Shown: positions 16,596 to 25,290, counted from the first letter of the stretch. The stretch: 64,000 nucleotides of DNA from Nocardia speluncae NBRC 108251 (GCF_001613245.1 NZ_BDBZ01000020.1:124001-188000), one strand, 5' to 3'. Notes: generated by a model from the letters alone, not told the origin. Numbers and translations: made by a program.

Positions 16596-19052
16596 GTGGC
16601 TGTTCGGCGGCATTTGTCCGACTCGTGGGATCGGGCACTCCGCTCCGGAAGGGATGTCACTCGCGGCCGGGTCGGTATTCGCGTTCGGCTGCTGTCCATC
16701 CTGCTGATCACCAATATCACTCTGCTGATCATCGGTGTCGGCGCCGCCGGGTATCTGGTGAAGGACAGCCTGTCGGCCCGGGTCTGGGCAAACCTCATCA
16801 GTAGCACCACCACGCCGGTGATCTCCATGGTCGAAACCTTCGAGGAAGAGCGCCGCCTCTCGATGCTGTACCTGGAGGGCGATCCGGTCGCGGCCGACGC
16901 CCTCGCGGACGCGCGGAAACGTTCGGATACCGCGCTCGCCGCGACGATCGCCAAAGGCGAGGCCGCCCAGCGGCTCGACCCCGGCGGGTCTGCGGCCGAA
17001 CTGGAGACATTCCGCCCGCTCTACAACAGCGTTCCGGGCTTCCGTGCCACCATCGACGCCCGCGCGGTGCCCGGTGCGGAAGCCTTCGGGTTCTTCAACA
17101 GGGTGATCGACACGATTTTCCGGGCGTCACTGGTCGCCGCCCGGGTCGCGCCCGACGCCGGCCTGGGGATCGCGCTCGGTTACGGCGTCGAACCGCTGCG
17201 GGCCGCGGAAGCCCTGTCGCGCGCCGATACGCTCGGTATCGTCGGCCTGGCCCGCGGTGAATCGACGCAGGCGCAATTCCTCGAATTCCACCGGTACGTC
17301 GGTGAGTTCCGCGCGCAGGCCGCCTATTCGGCGTCGGTACTGAAGGGTCCGCGACTGGACCAGCTGCATGGTCTCACTTCGTCACCGGACTGGCAGCGGG
17401 TGACCGCCATGCAGGACGCGATGGTGCTGAACGGCGCCTACCCGGCACCGTCCGAAAGCAGTGACGACACCGAGGAATCTGCGCAATCCGGCCCGGCCCC
17501 CCTGCCGATGACCGGACCGGCCTGGCAGGAAGCGTCCACCCGGCTCACCTCCGCCCTGCTGAAACTGTGGGAGGACCAGAGCCGCGATGCACATGCCATC
17601 GCCCGGGAGGAGGGCACCGATACGGCGGGACTGTCGCTGATCGGCGGGATCGTGGTCCTGGTTGTCACATTCGTGGCATTCCTGGGCACATTGTTCGTGG
17701 CCAACCGGTTCATCGCACGTATGCGACGACTGCGCAGCGATACCCTCGAACTGGCCGATCAACGGCTGCCCGATCTCATGCGGCGGCTCGACAGCGGCGA
17801 CGAGATCGATACGGCCGCCGAGGTGGCGCGCCTGGACTTCGGCACCGACGAACTCGGCCAGGTTGCCGACGCGTTCAACCGGGCGCAGGTCGCCGCGGTA
17901 TCGGCGGCCGTGGCCGAATCCCGGACCCGTGCCGGTTTCCGCATGGTGTTCCTCAATATCGCCCACCGCAACCAGGTCGCGGTGCACAAGCAGCTGGCCC
18001 TGCTCGATCGCGCCGAACGCCGCGAGGAGAACGCCGACCAGCTCGAGCTCCTGTTCGAGCTGGATCATCTGGCCACCCGCGCCCGGCGCCATGCCGAGAA
18101 CCTCATCGTGCTGGGTGGTGAGAACCCGGGCCGGGTCTGGCGTAATGCGATTCCGCTGTGGGATCTGATCCGCGGGGCCGCTGCGGAAACCGTCGACTAC
18201 ACCCGGATCCATACCGGTGGCGCCCCCGAGGTGCTGATCGCCGGCCAGGCCACGGCCGATCTGATCCATCTGCTGGCGGAGCTGATGGACAATGCCACCG
18301 CGTTCTCGCCACCACAGTCCCGGGTGGAGGTCTCGGCGGCCGTGGTGGGCCGCGGGGTCGCGGTCGAGGTGGCCGACCGGGGGCTGGGTATGTCGGCCGA
18401 CGAGATCGTCGCCAACAACCAGCTGCTGGCGCAGCCACCGGATTTCGGGGTCGCGGCGCTGTCCGGCGATACCCGGCTGGGGCTTTTCGTCGTGGCGACG
18501 CTGGCGGCCCGCCACGGTGCGTCGGTCCGGCTGTCGGATTCGATGTACGGCGGAATCAAGGCTGTCGTGCTGATACCTACCGAATTGATCGAAGAACGGA
18601 GCATGGCCGGCGCCGGAAAGCCTGCGGACGGCGGCGCCCGTTCCGGCGAGGCCGGCTCCGGGGATTCCGGAGCGAACGACAGGGGACCGAATGCCGCTGT
18701 ACCGAACGGCAGCGCCGAAGCAGCCGGTGTCCCGGTGTCGGCGAAACCCGACGGGCCCGCACAGCCGGCCACCGATAACGCGGCACAGCAACCCGGTACG
18801 GGCACCCGGCCCCCGCTGCCCCGCCGGCGCCGGCAGACCACCGAACCTGCCGAATCTCCCGAACCTGCCGAATCCGTTGCCGGTTCCGCCGCGGCCACCG
18901 AAGCACCTCGTTCGCACAGCGCCGAGGAGGCACGCGACCTGATGGCCGCAATCGAGGGCGGCACCCGGTCGGGACGCCGCGCGCTGCAAGGGCCCGCCGA
19001 ATCCGAGGGAACGCGACAGGAAGGCGACGATGACCACTCCCCCGTGCACTGA
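16596..19052 (+). CDS. Nitrate/nitrite-sensing-type sensor histidine kinase (conservon CvnA type), copy 1
   Basis: An 818-residue membrane sensor. Order: helix 1 (~residues 30-55, LLSILLITNITLLIIGVGAA), an external all-helical NIT-like sensor domain (~60-340), helix 2 (LSLIGGIVVLVVTFVAFLGT), a HAMP-like linker with RMRRLRSDTLELADQRLPDL, then a dimer/His region around ELDHLATRARRHAENLIVLG and a GHKL ATPase domain: N-box LMDNATAFSPP, G1 DRGLGMSADE, G2 TRLGLFVVATLAARHG. The last ~200 residues are a disordered Pro/Ala tail ending in SAEEARDLMAAIEGG, common in this family. Start: GTG 16596. Kinases of this class normally sit with roadblock, DUF742 and small GTPase partners; here only a DUF742 gene follows. 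Neighbour copy 2 is a clear paralogue. Confidence 0.85.
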   Translation: MAVRRHLSDSWDRALRSGRDVTRGRVGIRVRLLSILLITNITLLIIGVGAAGYLVKDSLSARVWANLISSTTTPVISMVETFEEERRLSMLYLEGDPVAADALADARKRSDTALAATIAKGEAAQRLDPGGSAAELETFRPLYNSVPGFRATIDARAVPGAEAFGFFNRVIDTIFRASLVAARVAPDAGLGIALGYGVEPLRAAEALSRADTLGIVGLARGESTQAQFLEFHRYVGEFRAQAAYSASVLKGPRLDQLHGLTSSPDWQRVTAMQDAMVLNGAYPAPSESSDDTEESAQSGPAPLPMTGPAWQEASTRLTSALLKLWEDQSRDAHAIAREEGTDTAGLSLIGGIVVLVVTFVAFLGTLFVANRFIARMRRLRSDTLELADQRLPDLMRRLDSGDEIDTAAEVARLDFGTDELGQVADAFNRAQVAAVSAAVAESRTRAGFRMVFLNIAHRNQVAVHKQLALLDRAERREENADQLELLFELDHLATRARRHAENLIVLGGENPGRVWRNAIPLWDLIRGAAAETVDYTRIHTGGAPEVLIAGQATADLIHLLAELMDNATAFSPPQSRVEVSAAVVGRGVAVEVADRGLGMSADEIVANNQLLAQPPDFGVAALSGDTRLGLFVVATLAARHGASVRLSDSMYGGIKAVVLIPTELIEERSMAGAGKPADGGARSGEAGSGDSGANDRGPNAAVPNGSAEAAGVPVSAKPDGPAQPATDNAAQQPGTGTRPPLPRRRRQTTEPAESPEPAESVAGSAAATEAPRSHSAEEARDLMAAIEGGTRSGRRALQGPAESEGTRQEGDDDHSPVH

Positions 19053-19125
19053 CCCGAGCCGGCCGCCGAAGGAACCGGCGAGCCGGCTGCCGGATCCCGA
19101 AGCGAATGGCAAGCCGCAGCCATGA
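19030..19125 (+). CDS. Possible 31-residue bridging reading frame
   Basis: A frame starting ATG 19030 inside the end of the kinase gene encodes a 31-residue Pro-rich peptide. Its stop overlaps the ATG of the DUF742 gene (ATGA at 19122-19125). In intact conservons the roadblock gene occupies this slot, but no roadblock-like sequence is visible here. It could serve translational coupling, be a remnant after loss of that gene, or be chance. No ribosome site is obvious. Confidence 0.25.
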   Translation: MTTPPCTDPSRPPKEPASRLPDPEANGKPQP

Positions 19126-19499
19126 GCGGTCCACACCACGCCCCCGGGGACGAGGAGGACGCCGGCCCGGTCGTACGTCTCTATGCGCTGACCCGCGGCC
19201 GGGGTCGTAGCGAGCGCGCGGAGCTCACCCTGGATTCCATGGTGATCGATGCCGGTTCCGGTCTGGCGCTGCGGCGCCCCGAACCCGAGTATGCCGAGAT
19301 CGTCCGGTTGTGCCGGGCTCCGCAGTCGGTGGCCGAAGTATCGGCTCAACTCGGTGTTCCGCTGGCGCTGACCAAGGTTCTGATCGGGGATCTGATCGAT
19401 GACGGCCGGCTGATCGTACGCGCACCGGTGGCGACTCCCGACAACGCCGCGGGACTCGATCTCCTGCAGACGATCGCGAACAGTTTGCGGGGCGGTTGA
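19122..19499 (+). CDS. DUF742 family protein (conservon CvnC type)
   Basis: A 125-residue cytosolic protein of the DUF742 family, the third member of actinobacterial conservons. Conserved features: VRLYALTRGRGRSE near the start, the winged-helix-like core AEIVRLCRAPQSVAEVSAQL followed by GVPLALTKVLIGDLIDDGRL, and the terminal LDLLQTIANSLRGG. In known systems this protein associates with the membrane kinase and the roadblock/GTPase pair in a GPCR-like complex. Here it directly follows kinase copy 1, with neither the roadblock nor the GTPase gene nearby, so the complex is either incomplete or completed by products encoded elsewhere. ATG 19122 overlaps the small upstream frame. Confidence 0.8.
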   Translation: MSGPHHAPGDEEDAGPVVRLYALTRGRGRSERAELTLDSMVIDAGSGLALRRPEPEYAEIVRLCRAPQSVAEVSAQLGVPLALTKVLIGDLIDDGRLIVRAPVATPDNAAGLDLLQTIANSLRGG

Positions 19500-19634
19500 T
19501 CCGGGGCGGACCCGCCGATCCATAGTCGAATGCGCCGCCGCGCCACCCGAACTTCGGGGTGAGCGCCTCGTTTGCCTGCCCGCTTCCGCGACGCCATATG
19601 CATCCCGTTCGCTAGAGTCTGGGACAGATAAAGC

Positions 19635-19673
19635 GCATTGCGAGGAGAAATCTAGTAGAAATTACCGCAATGC
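19635..19673. promoter_or_regulatory. Inverted repeat upstream of second sensor kinase
   Basis: GCATTGCG (19635-19642) and CGCAATGC (19666-19673) form a perfect 8-base stem separated by 23 bases that include AGGAGAAA. The right arm runs on as GCAATGCCGGGA, identical to the element upstream of kinase copy 1. The arrangement suggests a common regulator or a retained duplicated promoter. Confidence 0.4.
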
Positions 19674-19685
19674 CGGGATAGCTGG

Positions 19686-19716
19686 GATGGGCCGACCGGC
19701 GGCCGGTCGGCCCATC
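19686..19716. promoter_or_regulatory. 31-base near-perfect palindrome just before the kinase 2 start
   Basis: Two 15-base arms (GATGGGCCGACCGGC and its exact complement) flank a single G. The repeat ends 8 bases before ATG 19725, where a ribosome site should be; no purine-rich site is seen in between. In RNA it would fold into a very stable hairpin at the translation start; in DNA it is an ideal dimer-binding site. It may act as an operator or translational switch. Confidence 0.5.
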
Positions 19717-19724
19717 ACCCTGAA

Positions 19725-22199
19725 ATGAGTGGGTCTACGTTGGGATTTCGCCTACCTCTCGCCGGAACATTTCTGCGAAGAGCGCGTTCCGGAGCGAATC
19801 GCACCCGCGGCCGGGTCGGCATCCGCACCCGCTTGCTCGCGATCGTGCTCATCACCAGTATCGCGCTGGTGACCATAGGAATCGGCGCGGCCGCCTACCT
19901 CGTGCGGTCCGGCCGGGATGCCACGAACTGGGCAGAACTGGCCAGCAGCACCACCGGTCCGGCAATCCTGATGGTGCGCGCGTTCGAGGAAGAACGGCGG
20001 CTTTCCCTACTGTTGCTGGCGGGCGATACGAGTGCGGCGCCGGCACTGGTAGCGGCGCGTGGTCAGTCCGATATCGCCCTGGGCGAGGTCATCGCGAAGG
20101 GTGACGCGGCGCAGCAACTCAATCCCGCCGGTTCCCGAGCCGAGCTCGCCGGCTATCAGCAGTTGTTCGGCCAGGTCCCCGCCACCCGCGCCGCGATCGA
20201 CGCGGGCACGATTCCCCGGCCGGAGGCTTTCGGATTCTTCAGCGCGGTAATCGATACGATCGTCGCGGCCTCCATGCTGGCTGCCCGGGTCGCACCGGAC
20301 GCCGGGGTGGCGATATCGCTCGGTTACGGAGCCGAACCCCTGCGGGCTGCCGAAGCACTGTCCAAGGCGGACACCCTGGGCGCGGCCGCGCTCACCCTGG
20401 ACGAACTGACCGAGCCTCAGCTGGTGGACTTCAACCGCTACGTCGGCGAGTTCCGCGGCGAAGTCGCGTATTCCGGTGCGGTACTCAAAGACCAACGGCT
20501 CGCGCAGCTTCGGGCGATCACCGATTCCCCGAGCTATCGGCAGGTGATCGCGATGCAGGACGCGATCATGACCGGCGGCGCACGGTCGGCCACAGAATCC
20601 GAGGACAGCTCCGGTAGCACCGGCGAAGCGGATTCCACCGGCGAACCGGCGGCGCTGCCGATGGATATCGCCGCCTGGCAGAAGGCGTCCGGCGAAGTCA
20701 CCGGGAATCTGTTGAAGCTCTGGGAGGACCAGAGCAACGACGCCCATGCCACCGCCCGCGCACAGGGCGACGATACAGCCGCGAAATCGCTGCTGGGCGG
20801 TATCGCCGTTCTGCTGCTCACCGGGCTGACCTTCCTCGGCGCGCTGCTGATGGCCAACCGTTTCATCGCCCGGATGCGCCACCTGCGCAACGACACCCTT
20901 GACCTGGCCGACAACCGCCTGCCCGACCTCATGCGCCGCCTCGACGACGGCGCGGAGGTCGACACCACCGCCGAGGTCGCGCAACTGGATTTCGGTACCG
21001 ACGAACTCGGGGAGGTCGCCGACGCCTTCAACCGGGCACAGTTGGTAGCCGTATCGGCCGCGGTGGCCGAGGCCAAGACGCGGGCGGGTTTCAACGCGGT
21101 ATTCCTGAATATGGCGCATCGCAATCAGCTCGCGGTGCATCGCCAGCTGGCGTTGCTGGATCAGGCCGAACGCCGTGAGGAGAACGCCGACCAGCTCGAA
21201 CTCCTCTTCCAGCTCGACCATCTCGCCACCCGAGCCCGCCGCCACGCCGAGAACCTCATCGTTCTGGGTGGCGAACAACCGGGACGGCGGTGGCGTAAAC
21301 CGGTTTCCCTGTGGGACGTGATCCGGGCCGCGGCCGCGGAAAGCCTGGATTACACACGTATCCACACCGGACGGGTGCCGGAGATGCGGGTCGTCGGAAA
21401 AACCGCGGCCGACCTCATCCACCTGCTCGCCGAACTGATGGACAACGCGACGGCGTTCTCACCGCCGGACTCCCGGGTCGAGGTATCGGCCACCCCGGTG
21501 GGGCGCGGTGTGGCCATCGAGGTGGCCGATCAGGGGCTCGGGATGTCGGAAGACGAGATCGCCGAACGGAACCGGGCGCTGGCCCAACCGCCGGACTTCG
21601 GCGTCACGGCCTTGACCGGCGATACTCGCCTGGGGCTGTTCGTGGTCGCCACCCTGGCCGCCCGGCAAGGTATTTCGGTACGCCTGACCGAATCCGCGTA
21701 CGGCGGAATAAAGGCGATCGTCCTCATCCCGACCGCACTCACCGAACCCGGCGGACCGCCACCGCTGGAAGCCGCCCCGGTGATCGAACCCGTTCCGGCC
21801 GGCGCGGCGCCTCTCACCTTCCACACCTCGCCTTCGACCACCTTCGCCACCGCTCCGGTGCACGAGGCGCCCTACGATTCCCGCACGCTGGGGTCGGACA
21901 TCTACCCCGCCGTCACCTCCGAGATCACGTATCCGGGCCCGCTGCCGGACCCGTACGGCGCCGGCGCCGGTCGCCCGCCGCTACCGCGCCGCCACCGGAA
22001 GGCCGCCGACCTCACCGACCGGGAGCAGGACCCGGACCCCGGTGCGGCCCGACCCCGGACCCCGGAACAGGCCCGCAGCCGGATGTCGGCGATCTCTCGC
22101 GGGAGCCGTCGTGGAATTCGAGGTACGCGCCCGAGCGGTGGTGGTGGCGGCGGGCGCGATCCAGACGCCCGCTCTGCTGCGCCGGTCGGGGTTGGGTAA
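19725..22199 (+). CDS. Nitrate/nitrite-sensing-type sensor histidine kinase, copy 2, with foreign C-terminal tail
   Basis: An 824-residue paralogue of the kinase at 16596, with the same order: TRGRVGIRTRLLAIVLITSI helix, NIT-like sensor domain, second helix (SLLGGIAVLLLTGLTFLGAL), HAMP-like linker, DHLATRARRHAENLIVLGGE, N-box LMDNATAFSPP, G1 DQGLGMSEDE, G2 TRLGLFVVATLAARQG. The disordered tail reaches RSRMSAISRGS at about 22083-22106 and then reads out of frame through oxidoreductase DNA (SGGGGGGRDPDARS), ending at 22199. The native end is therefore replaced and any following partner genes are gone; the catalytic domains are untouched, so the product may still work. ATG 19725 lies directly after a 31-base palindrome. 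Confidence 0.82.
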   Translation: MSGSTLGFRLPLAGTFLRRARSGANRTRGRVGIRTRLLAIVLITSIALVTIGIGAAAYLVRSGRDATNWAELASSTTGPAILMVRAFEEERRLSLLLLAGDTSAAPALVAARGQSDIALGEVIAKGDAAQQLNPAGSRAELAGYQQLFGQVPATRAAIDAGTIPRPEAFGFFSAVIDTIVAASMLAARVAPDAGVAISLGYGAEPLRAAEALSKADTLGAAALTLDELTEPQLVDFNRYVGEFRGEVAYSGAVLKDQRLAQLRAITDSPSYRQVIAMQDAIMTGGARSATESEDSSGSTGEADSTGEPAALPMDIAAWQKASGEVTGNLLKLWEDQSNDAHATARAQGDDTAAKSLLGGIAVLLLTGLTFLGALLMANRFIARMRHLRNDTLDLADNRLPDLMRRLDDGAEVDTTAEVAQLDFGTDELGEVADAFNRAQLVAVSAAVAEAKTRAGFNAVFLNMAHRNQLAVHRQLALLDQAERREENADQLELLFQLDHLATRARRHAENLIVLGGEQPGRRWRKPVSLWDVIRAAAAESLDYTRIHTGRVPEMRVVGKTAADLIHLLAELMDNATAFSPPDSRVEVSATPVGRGVAIEVADQGLGMSEDEIAERNRALAQPPDFGVTALTGDTRLGLFVVATLAARQGISVRLTESAYGGIKAIVLIPTALTEPGGPPPLEAAPVIEPVPAGAAPLTFHTSPSTTFATAPVHEAPYDSRTLGSDIYPAVTSEITYPGPLPDPYGAGAGRPPLPRRHRKAADLTDREQDPDPGAARPRTPEQARSRMSAISRGSRRGIRGTRPSGGGGGGRDPDARSAAPVGVG

Positions 22200-22359
22200 C
22201 AAGAACATCGGGCGGTACCTGCGGTTGCATCCGGCGGCGGCGGTTTTCGGCCTGTTCGACGAAGAAGTGCGGCCTTGGGAGGGTGGTCTGCAGACCCGGA
22301 TCTGCCGGCAGCACGCCGACCTCGATGGCAACGGTTACGGCGTGATCTACGAGACGGGC
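22108..22359 (+). pseudogene. Inverted internal fragment of a GMC oxidoreductase
   Basis: Read on the plus strand (frame starting VVEFEVRARA) this ~84-residue piece is the mid/C-terminal FAD-domain part of a long-chain-alcohol-oxidase-type GMC enzyme: VRARAVVVAAGAIQTPALLR, RSGLGNKNIGRYLRLHPAAA, and DLDGNGYGVIYETG. It has no start of its own and ends abruptly at ~22359, where the opposite-strand N-terminal part begins. It is joined on the left to the tail of kinase copy 2. This is a rearrangement product, not a working gene. Confidence 0.75.
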
Positions 22360-22974
22360 GAGTTCACCGCCGCCGAAATCCTTGTCGTCGTAGTATTCGC
22401 CGCGTTCGAGGACGACCACATCGAGACCTGCCGCGGCGAGCACTCCGGCGGCGGTCCCACCACCGGCACCGGAGCCGACGATCACGACATCACAGGTGAG
22501 GCTCGCCGGTTCGGTGATGCGCTGCGGTGCGAGCGCGGGCTGCGGCGCATTCGTCAGGGGTCCGGGGATCGCGTCGTAGCCCAGGTGTTTCCACAGCGGA
22601 TTGCTTCCGGTCGGCCCCGGGGTGACGTTGTATGCCAGCAACGACGCCTGCTTGAGGGCTTGGAACACCGCCCGCACGGGGCCGAGCCGGGACGCGCCGA
22701 GCCGCAGCAGCGCCTTCTCCCGGTCCTGCTGCGACAGTTTCGAATACCGCCGCGGACCCCATCCGGCGAGCAGCCCGGTGACCGGACCGTCCCACAAATC
22801 CAGCAGCATCGCCAGCTGCTTGGTTTCGGCTTCCCGCGGGTTGCGCGCCAGAAGTGCGAACACCGTGTCCACAGCGCCCAGTTCGGATGCCGAGGGCAGC
22901 CCCGGCCCGTCCCCCGGCAGGAACGTATCGCAGATCATCTCCAGCGCGGCGCGCTGTTTGTCGGTCGGTTGCAT
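22360..22974 (-). pseudogene. N-terminal part of a GMC oxidoreductase, broken by rearrangement
   Basis: About 205 residues on the minus strand. They start with a gluconate-dehydrogenase-subunit-3-like helical segment (RAALEMICDTFLPGDGPGLP...), followed by the FAD-binding Rossmann motif CDVVIVGSGAGGGTAAGVLA, then AAGLDVVVLERGEYYDDKDF. Homology stops after DFGGGE at about 22360; beyond that the frame runs into the inverted fragment. Start: ATG 22974 has GAAGGGA upstream, better than the in-frame start 18 codons earlier. The middle of the enzyme (~170 residues by family proportions) and the C-terminal catalytic His/Asn region are absent, so the protein cannot be active as an oxidase. Confidence 0.78.
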
Positions 22975-23171
22975 GGATTTCCCTTCGCTACCGCCGATTT
23001 CTACCACGGAGTGAGAATATTCGCTCACTTATAAAGCAATATACTGCTATATAACGTCTTTCTGGTCTAGAACATTTGTTCACTTGCAGGGTTTCGGAAC
23101 CACACGTTTCCGGAAGCGCCCCCACCGGCGGTGCTCGATGATCGAGCGACGGAAGCATGCAAGGAGGCGTA

Positions 23172-23537
23172 GTGCGAACGGTGGTTCTGACAGCAGTGGG
23201 ACTCTTCTTCACAGGAATGGGTCTCTACGCCCTGGCCGCGCCCGCGCGGCTCGTGCGCCCCTTCGGCATCGCCGTCGGCACCGCCGCAGGGCGCTCCGAG
23301 GTGCGCGCGGTCTACGGCGGGTTCGGTCTCGCGGTTGCCGCCGCACTGATCTGGTCGGCAACGACGACCGGCGAACTCGGGCGGGGCATTGTTCTCGCGG
23401 TCGCGGTCGCGCTGGCGGGAATGGCAGCGGGCCGGGTCGTTTCGCGGGTGCTGGACGCTGCGGTGGCGTTCTATCCGGTCTGGTTCTACTTCTGGGTCGA
23501 GATGCTCGCCGCCGCGGCGCTGCTCGCGGTGAACTGA
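23172..23537 (+). CDS. DUF4345-like small membrane protein
   Basis: A 121-residue protein with four hydrophobic helices (about residues 2-22, 45-62, 70-90 and 98-119). It carries the SEVRAVYGGFGLAVAAAL pattern typical of DUF4345-type proteins, in which a conserved R-x-x-Y-G-G lies at the start of helix 2. Start: GTG 23172, because AAGGAGG lies 6 bases before it; an ATG 15 bases upstream would sit in front of that site. Function unknown. The gene is divergent from the broken oxidoreductase and converges on the DUF72 gene with a 22-base gap. Confidence 0.72.
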   Translation: MRTVVLTAVGLFFTGMGLYALAAPARLVRPFGIAVGTAAGRSEVRAVYGGFGLAVAAALIWSATTTGELGRGIVLAVAVALAGMAAGRVVSRVLDAAVAFYPVWFYFWVEMLAAAALLAVN

Positions 23538-23559
23538 CCCGAGGCGGCCGGCAGCGCCG

Positions 23560-24387
23560 TCAGAACAAGGTCATCGGTTCGGTTTCGGCAGGGTCCGGCA
23601 ACGGTGGGAGCTCCGGGACATGAGCGCGGACCTCGTCGTGGAAACGGCGCGCCAAATCCCGGGAGGACGCATTGTCCGGGGTGTGCAGGAAGACCGTCGG
23701 TGAACGGCCCTCCCGCAGCCATTCGACCGTCTGCTCCACCCAGGGCCGCCAGCCGGCCACCGTCGGCTCCGAATCATCGCGGCCGTGATACCGCACGATC
23801 GGAGTATCGGTGAGTGCTCGCATCCGCCGTGGCAACCGCGGTTTCTTCGACTGCGCCTCGTACTCCGCCGAACTCGCCGGCCGTGCCGCGAACAGGACGG
23901 TGGTGTCGAAGGGCACCCATTCCGCCCCGGCTCGGCCCAGCACTCGTTCCAGCTGGTTCGCCGCGTCGCCGGCGGCGAAGAACGCGGGATGGCGCACCTC
24001 GACCGCGACCCGCAGCCCAGCCGGGACCTTCCGGAGGAATCCGGCCAGCGACCCCAGCTCGTTCGGCCCGAACGTCCCCGGCAACTGGACCCACAGCGCA
24101 TGCATCCGGGACCCGAGCGGTTCCATCGTGTACAGGAAATCGTTCAGCTCGGCGTCCGTGCCCGAGAGCCGGCGCTCGTGGGTGACGGTTTTGGGCAGTT
24201 TGATCACGAAACGGAAATCCGGACCGGTCTGCTGTGCCCAGGCTTCCACTGTGCGCCGCGCCGGCACCGCGTAGAAGGTGGTGTTGCCCTCGACCGCATC
24301 GCACCAGCTCGCATAGCTGCGCAGTTTTTCACCTGTCGCCGGCCACGCGGTATGCGTCCACATGGCGCAACCCACGGATAAACGCAT
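23560..24387 (-). CDS. DUF72 (YecE-like) family protein
   Basis: A 275-residue TIM-barrel-type protein of the DUF72 family. Typical blocks: SVGCAMWTH at the N-terminus, ASWCDAVEGNTTFYAVPARR (the conserved NTTFY), FRFVIKLPKTVTHERRL (the FxFKxPKxxTHxxxL signature), LWVQLPGTFG, VAVEVRHPAFF and the late VFLHTPDNASS. The biochemical role is unsettled; structures suggest a nuclease- or sugar-phosphate-like barrel. ATG 24387 lies 11 bases after the stop of the SDR gene, so both are probably co-transcribed. Confidence 0.85.
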   Translation of the reverse strand: MRLSVGCAMWTHTAWPATGEKLRSYASWCDAVEGNTTFYAVPARRTVEAWAQQTGPDFRFVIKLPKTVTHERRLSGTDAELNDFLYTMEPLGSRMHALWVQLPGTFGPNELGSLAGFLRKVPAGLRVAVEVRHPAFFAAGDAANQLERVLGRAGAEWVPFDTTVLFAARPASSAEYEAQSKKPRLPRRMRALTDTPIVRYHGRDDSEPTVAGWRPWVEQTVEWLREGRSPTVFLHTPDNASSRDLARRFHDEVRAHVPELPPLPDPAETEPMTLF

Positions 24388-24398
24388 ATCCGGCCTCG

Positions 24399-25202
24399 TC
24401 AGCGTTTCAATCCGTGCGCCCGCGCGACGACCTTCTCGACCACCGCCGCCGGGAACAACCGCCGCAGCGCGAACACGACCGGCGCACGGCTGCCCTTGGC
24501 GTACAACGGTTTCGGTTTCGTCGCGGAGATCGCGCGAAGAATGGTGTGCGCCACCTCGTCCGCGCTCGTCCCGGCTCGCTCGTTGCGGTCCAGGTGGGTG
24601 AGCATCGTCGCGAAATCCGCCGCGTACACCGAATCCTCGGTGATGTACTTTGTGCGCCGCTCGCCGATCCCGGTCGCGATCGAACCGGGTTCGACCGTAC
24701 TGATCCACACCCCGAACGGCGCTGTCTCCAAACGTGCCGCGTCCGCGAAACCCTTGATCGCGGCCTTCGTCGCAACGTACGAGGACCGGTAGGCCAGCGG
24801 AAAACTCGCCAGCATCGACCCCACCATGATGATCCGCCCGTATCCGCGCCCCCGCATTCCCGGCAGAACCAGTTGCGTCAGCTGGACCGCCCCGAAAACG
24901 TTCAACTGAAATATCCGGGTGACGGCTTCGTGCGGCAATTCCTCGATCGGGCCCGACTGACTCTCGCCCGCATTGTTGACCAGCACATCTACCGGTCCGA
25001 GGTCGTGCCCGAACCGCTCGATACCGGCCGGGTCGGTGAGGTCGAGCGCGCGATACTCCACCCCCGGAACCCGTGCCGGCGCCGCGATCGAATCCGGGTT
25101 CCGGCTGGTCCCGATCACGCGATAGCCCTGCCCCACCAGCAGGGCGGCAGTTGCCCGCCCGATCCCCGACGACGCCCCCGTCACCAGCGCGGTCTTCGTC
25201 AT
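24399..25202 (-). CDS. Short-chain dehydrogenase/reductase (classical SDR)
   Basis: A 267-residue NAD(P)-dependent oxidoreductase. It has the nucleotide motif TGASSGIG (residues 8-15), DVLVNNAGESQSG (NNAG), the catalytic Ser in MVGSML and the YxxxK pair in SYVATKAA, then PGSIATGI after the active site. An Arg/Asn after the second strand (TSRNPDS) favours NADP. The C-terminal 60 residues carry an amphipathic helix and a basic end (VVARAHGLKR) as in membrane-associated lipid-active SDRs. Substrate unknown. It is first gene of a two-gene unit with DUF72. ATG 25202 has a modest GAGGATAGGGG upstream. Confidence 0.88.
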   Translation of the reverse strand: MTKTALVTGASSGIGRATAALLVGQGYRVIGTSRNPDSIAAPARVPGVEYRALDLTDPAGIERFGHDLGPVDVLVNNAGESQSGPIEELPHEAVTRIFQLNVFGAVQLTQLVLPGMRGRGYGRIIMVGSMLASFPLAYRSSYVATKAAIKGFADAARLETAPFGVWISTVEPGSIATGIGERRTKYITEDSVYAADFATMLTHLDRNERAGTSADEVAHTILRAISATKPKPLYAKGSRAPVVFALRRLFPAAVVEKVVARAHGLKR

Positions 25203-25290
25203 ACCGACCCCTATCCTCGACCATCCGGGCGCCCGGCGCGGATCCAGGCAGAACCGCCAATCTAACCGATCGGCGGACCGGGCCGGGGAA

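Noticed and set aside
17382..19523. A 713-codon minus-strand frame opposite kinase copy 1
   Set aside because: Low-complexity shadow of the kinase gene; the plus strand has clear kinase motifs.
22042..23034. A single 330-codon plus-strand gene
   Set aside because: Only its first ~84 relevant codons match an oxidoreductase; the rest is the antisense of the minus-strand N-terminal part.
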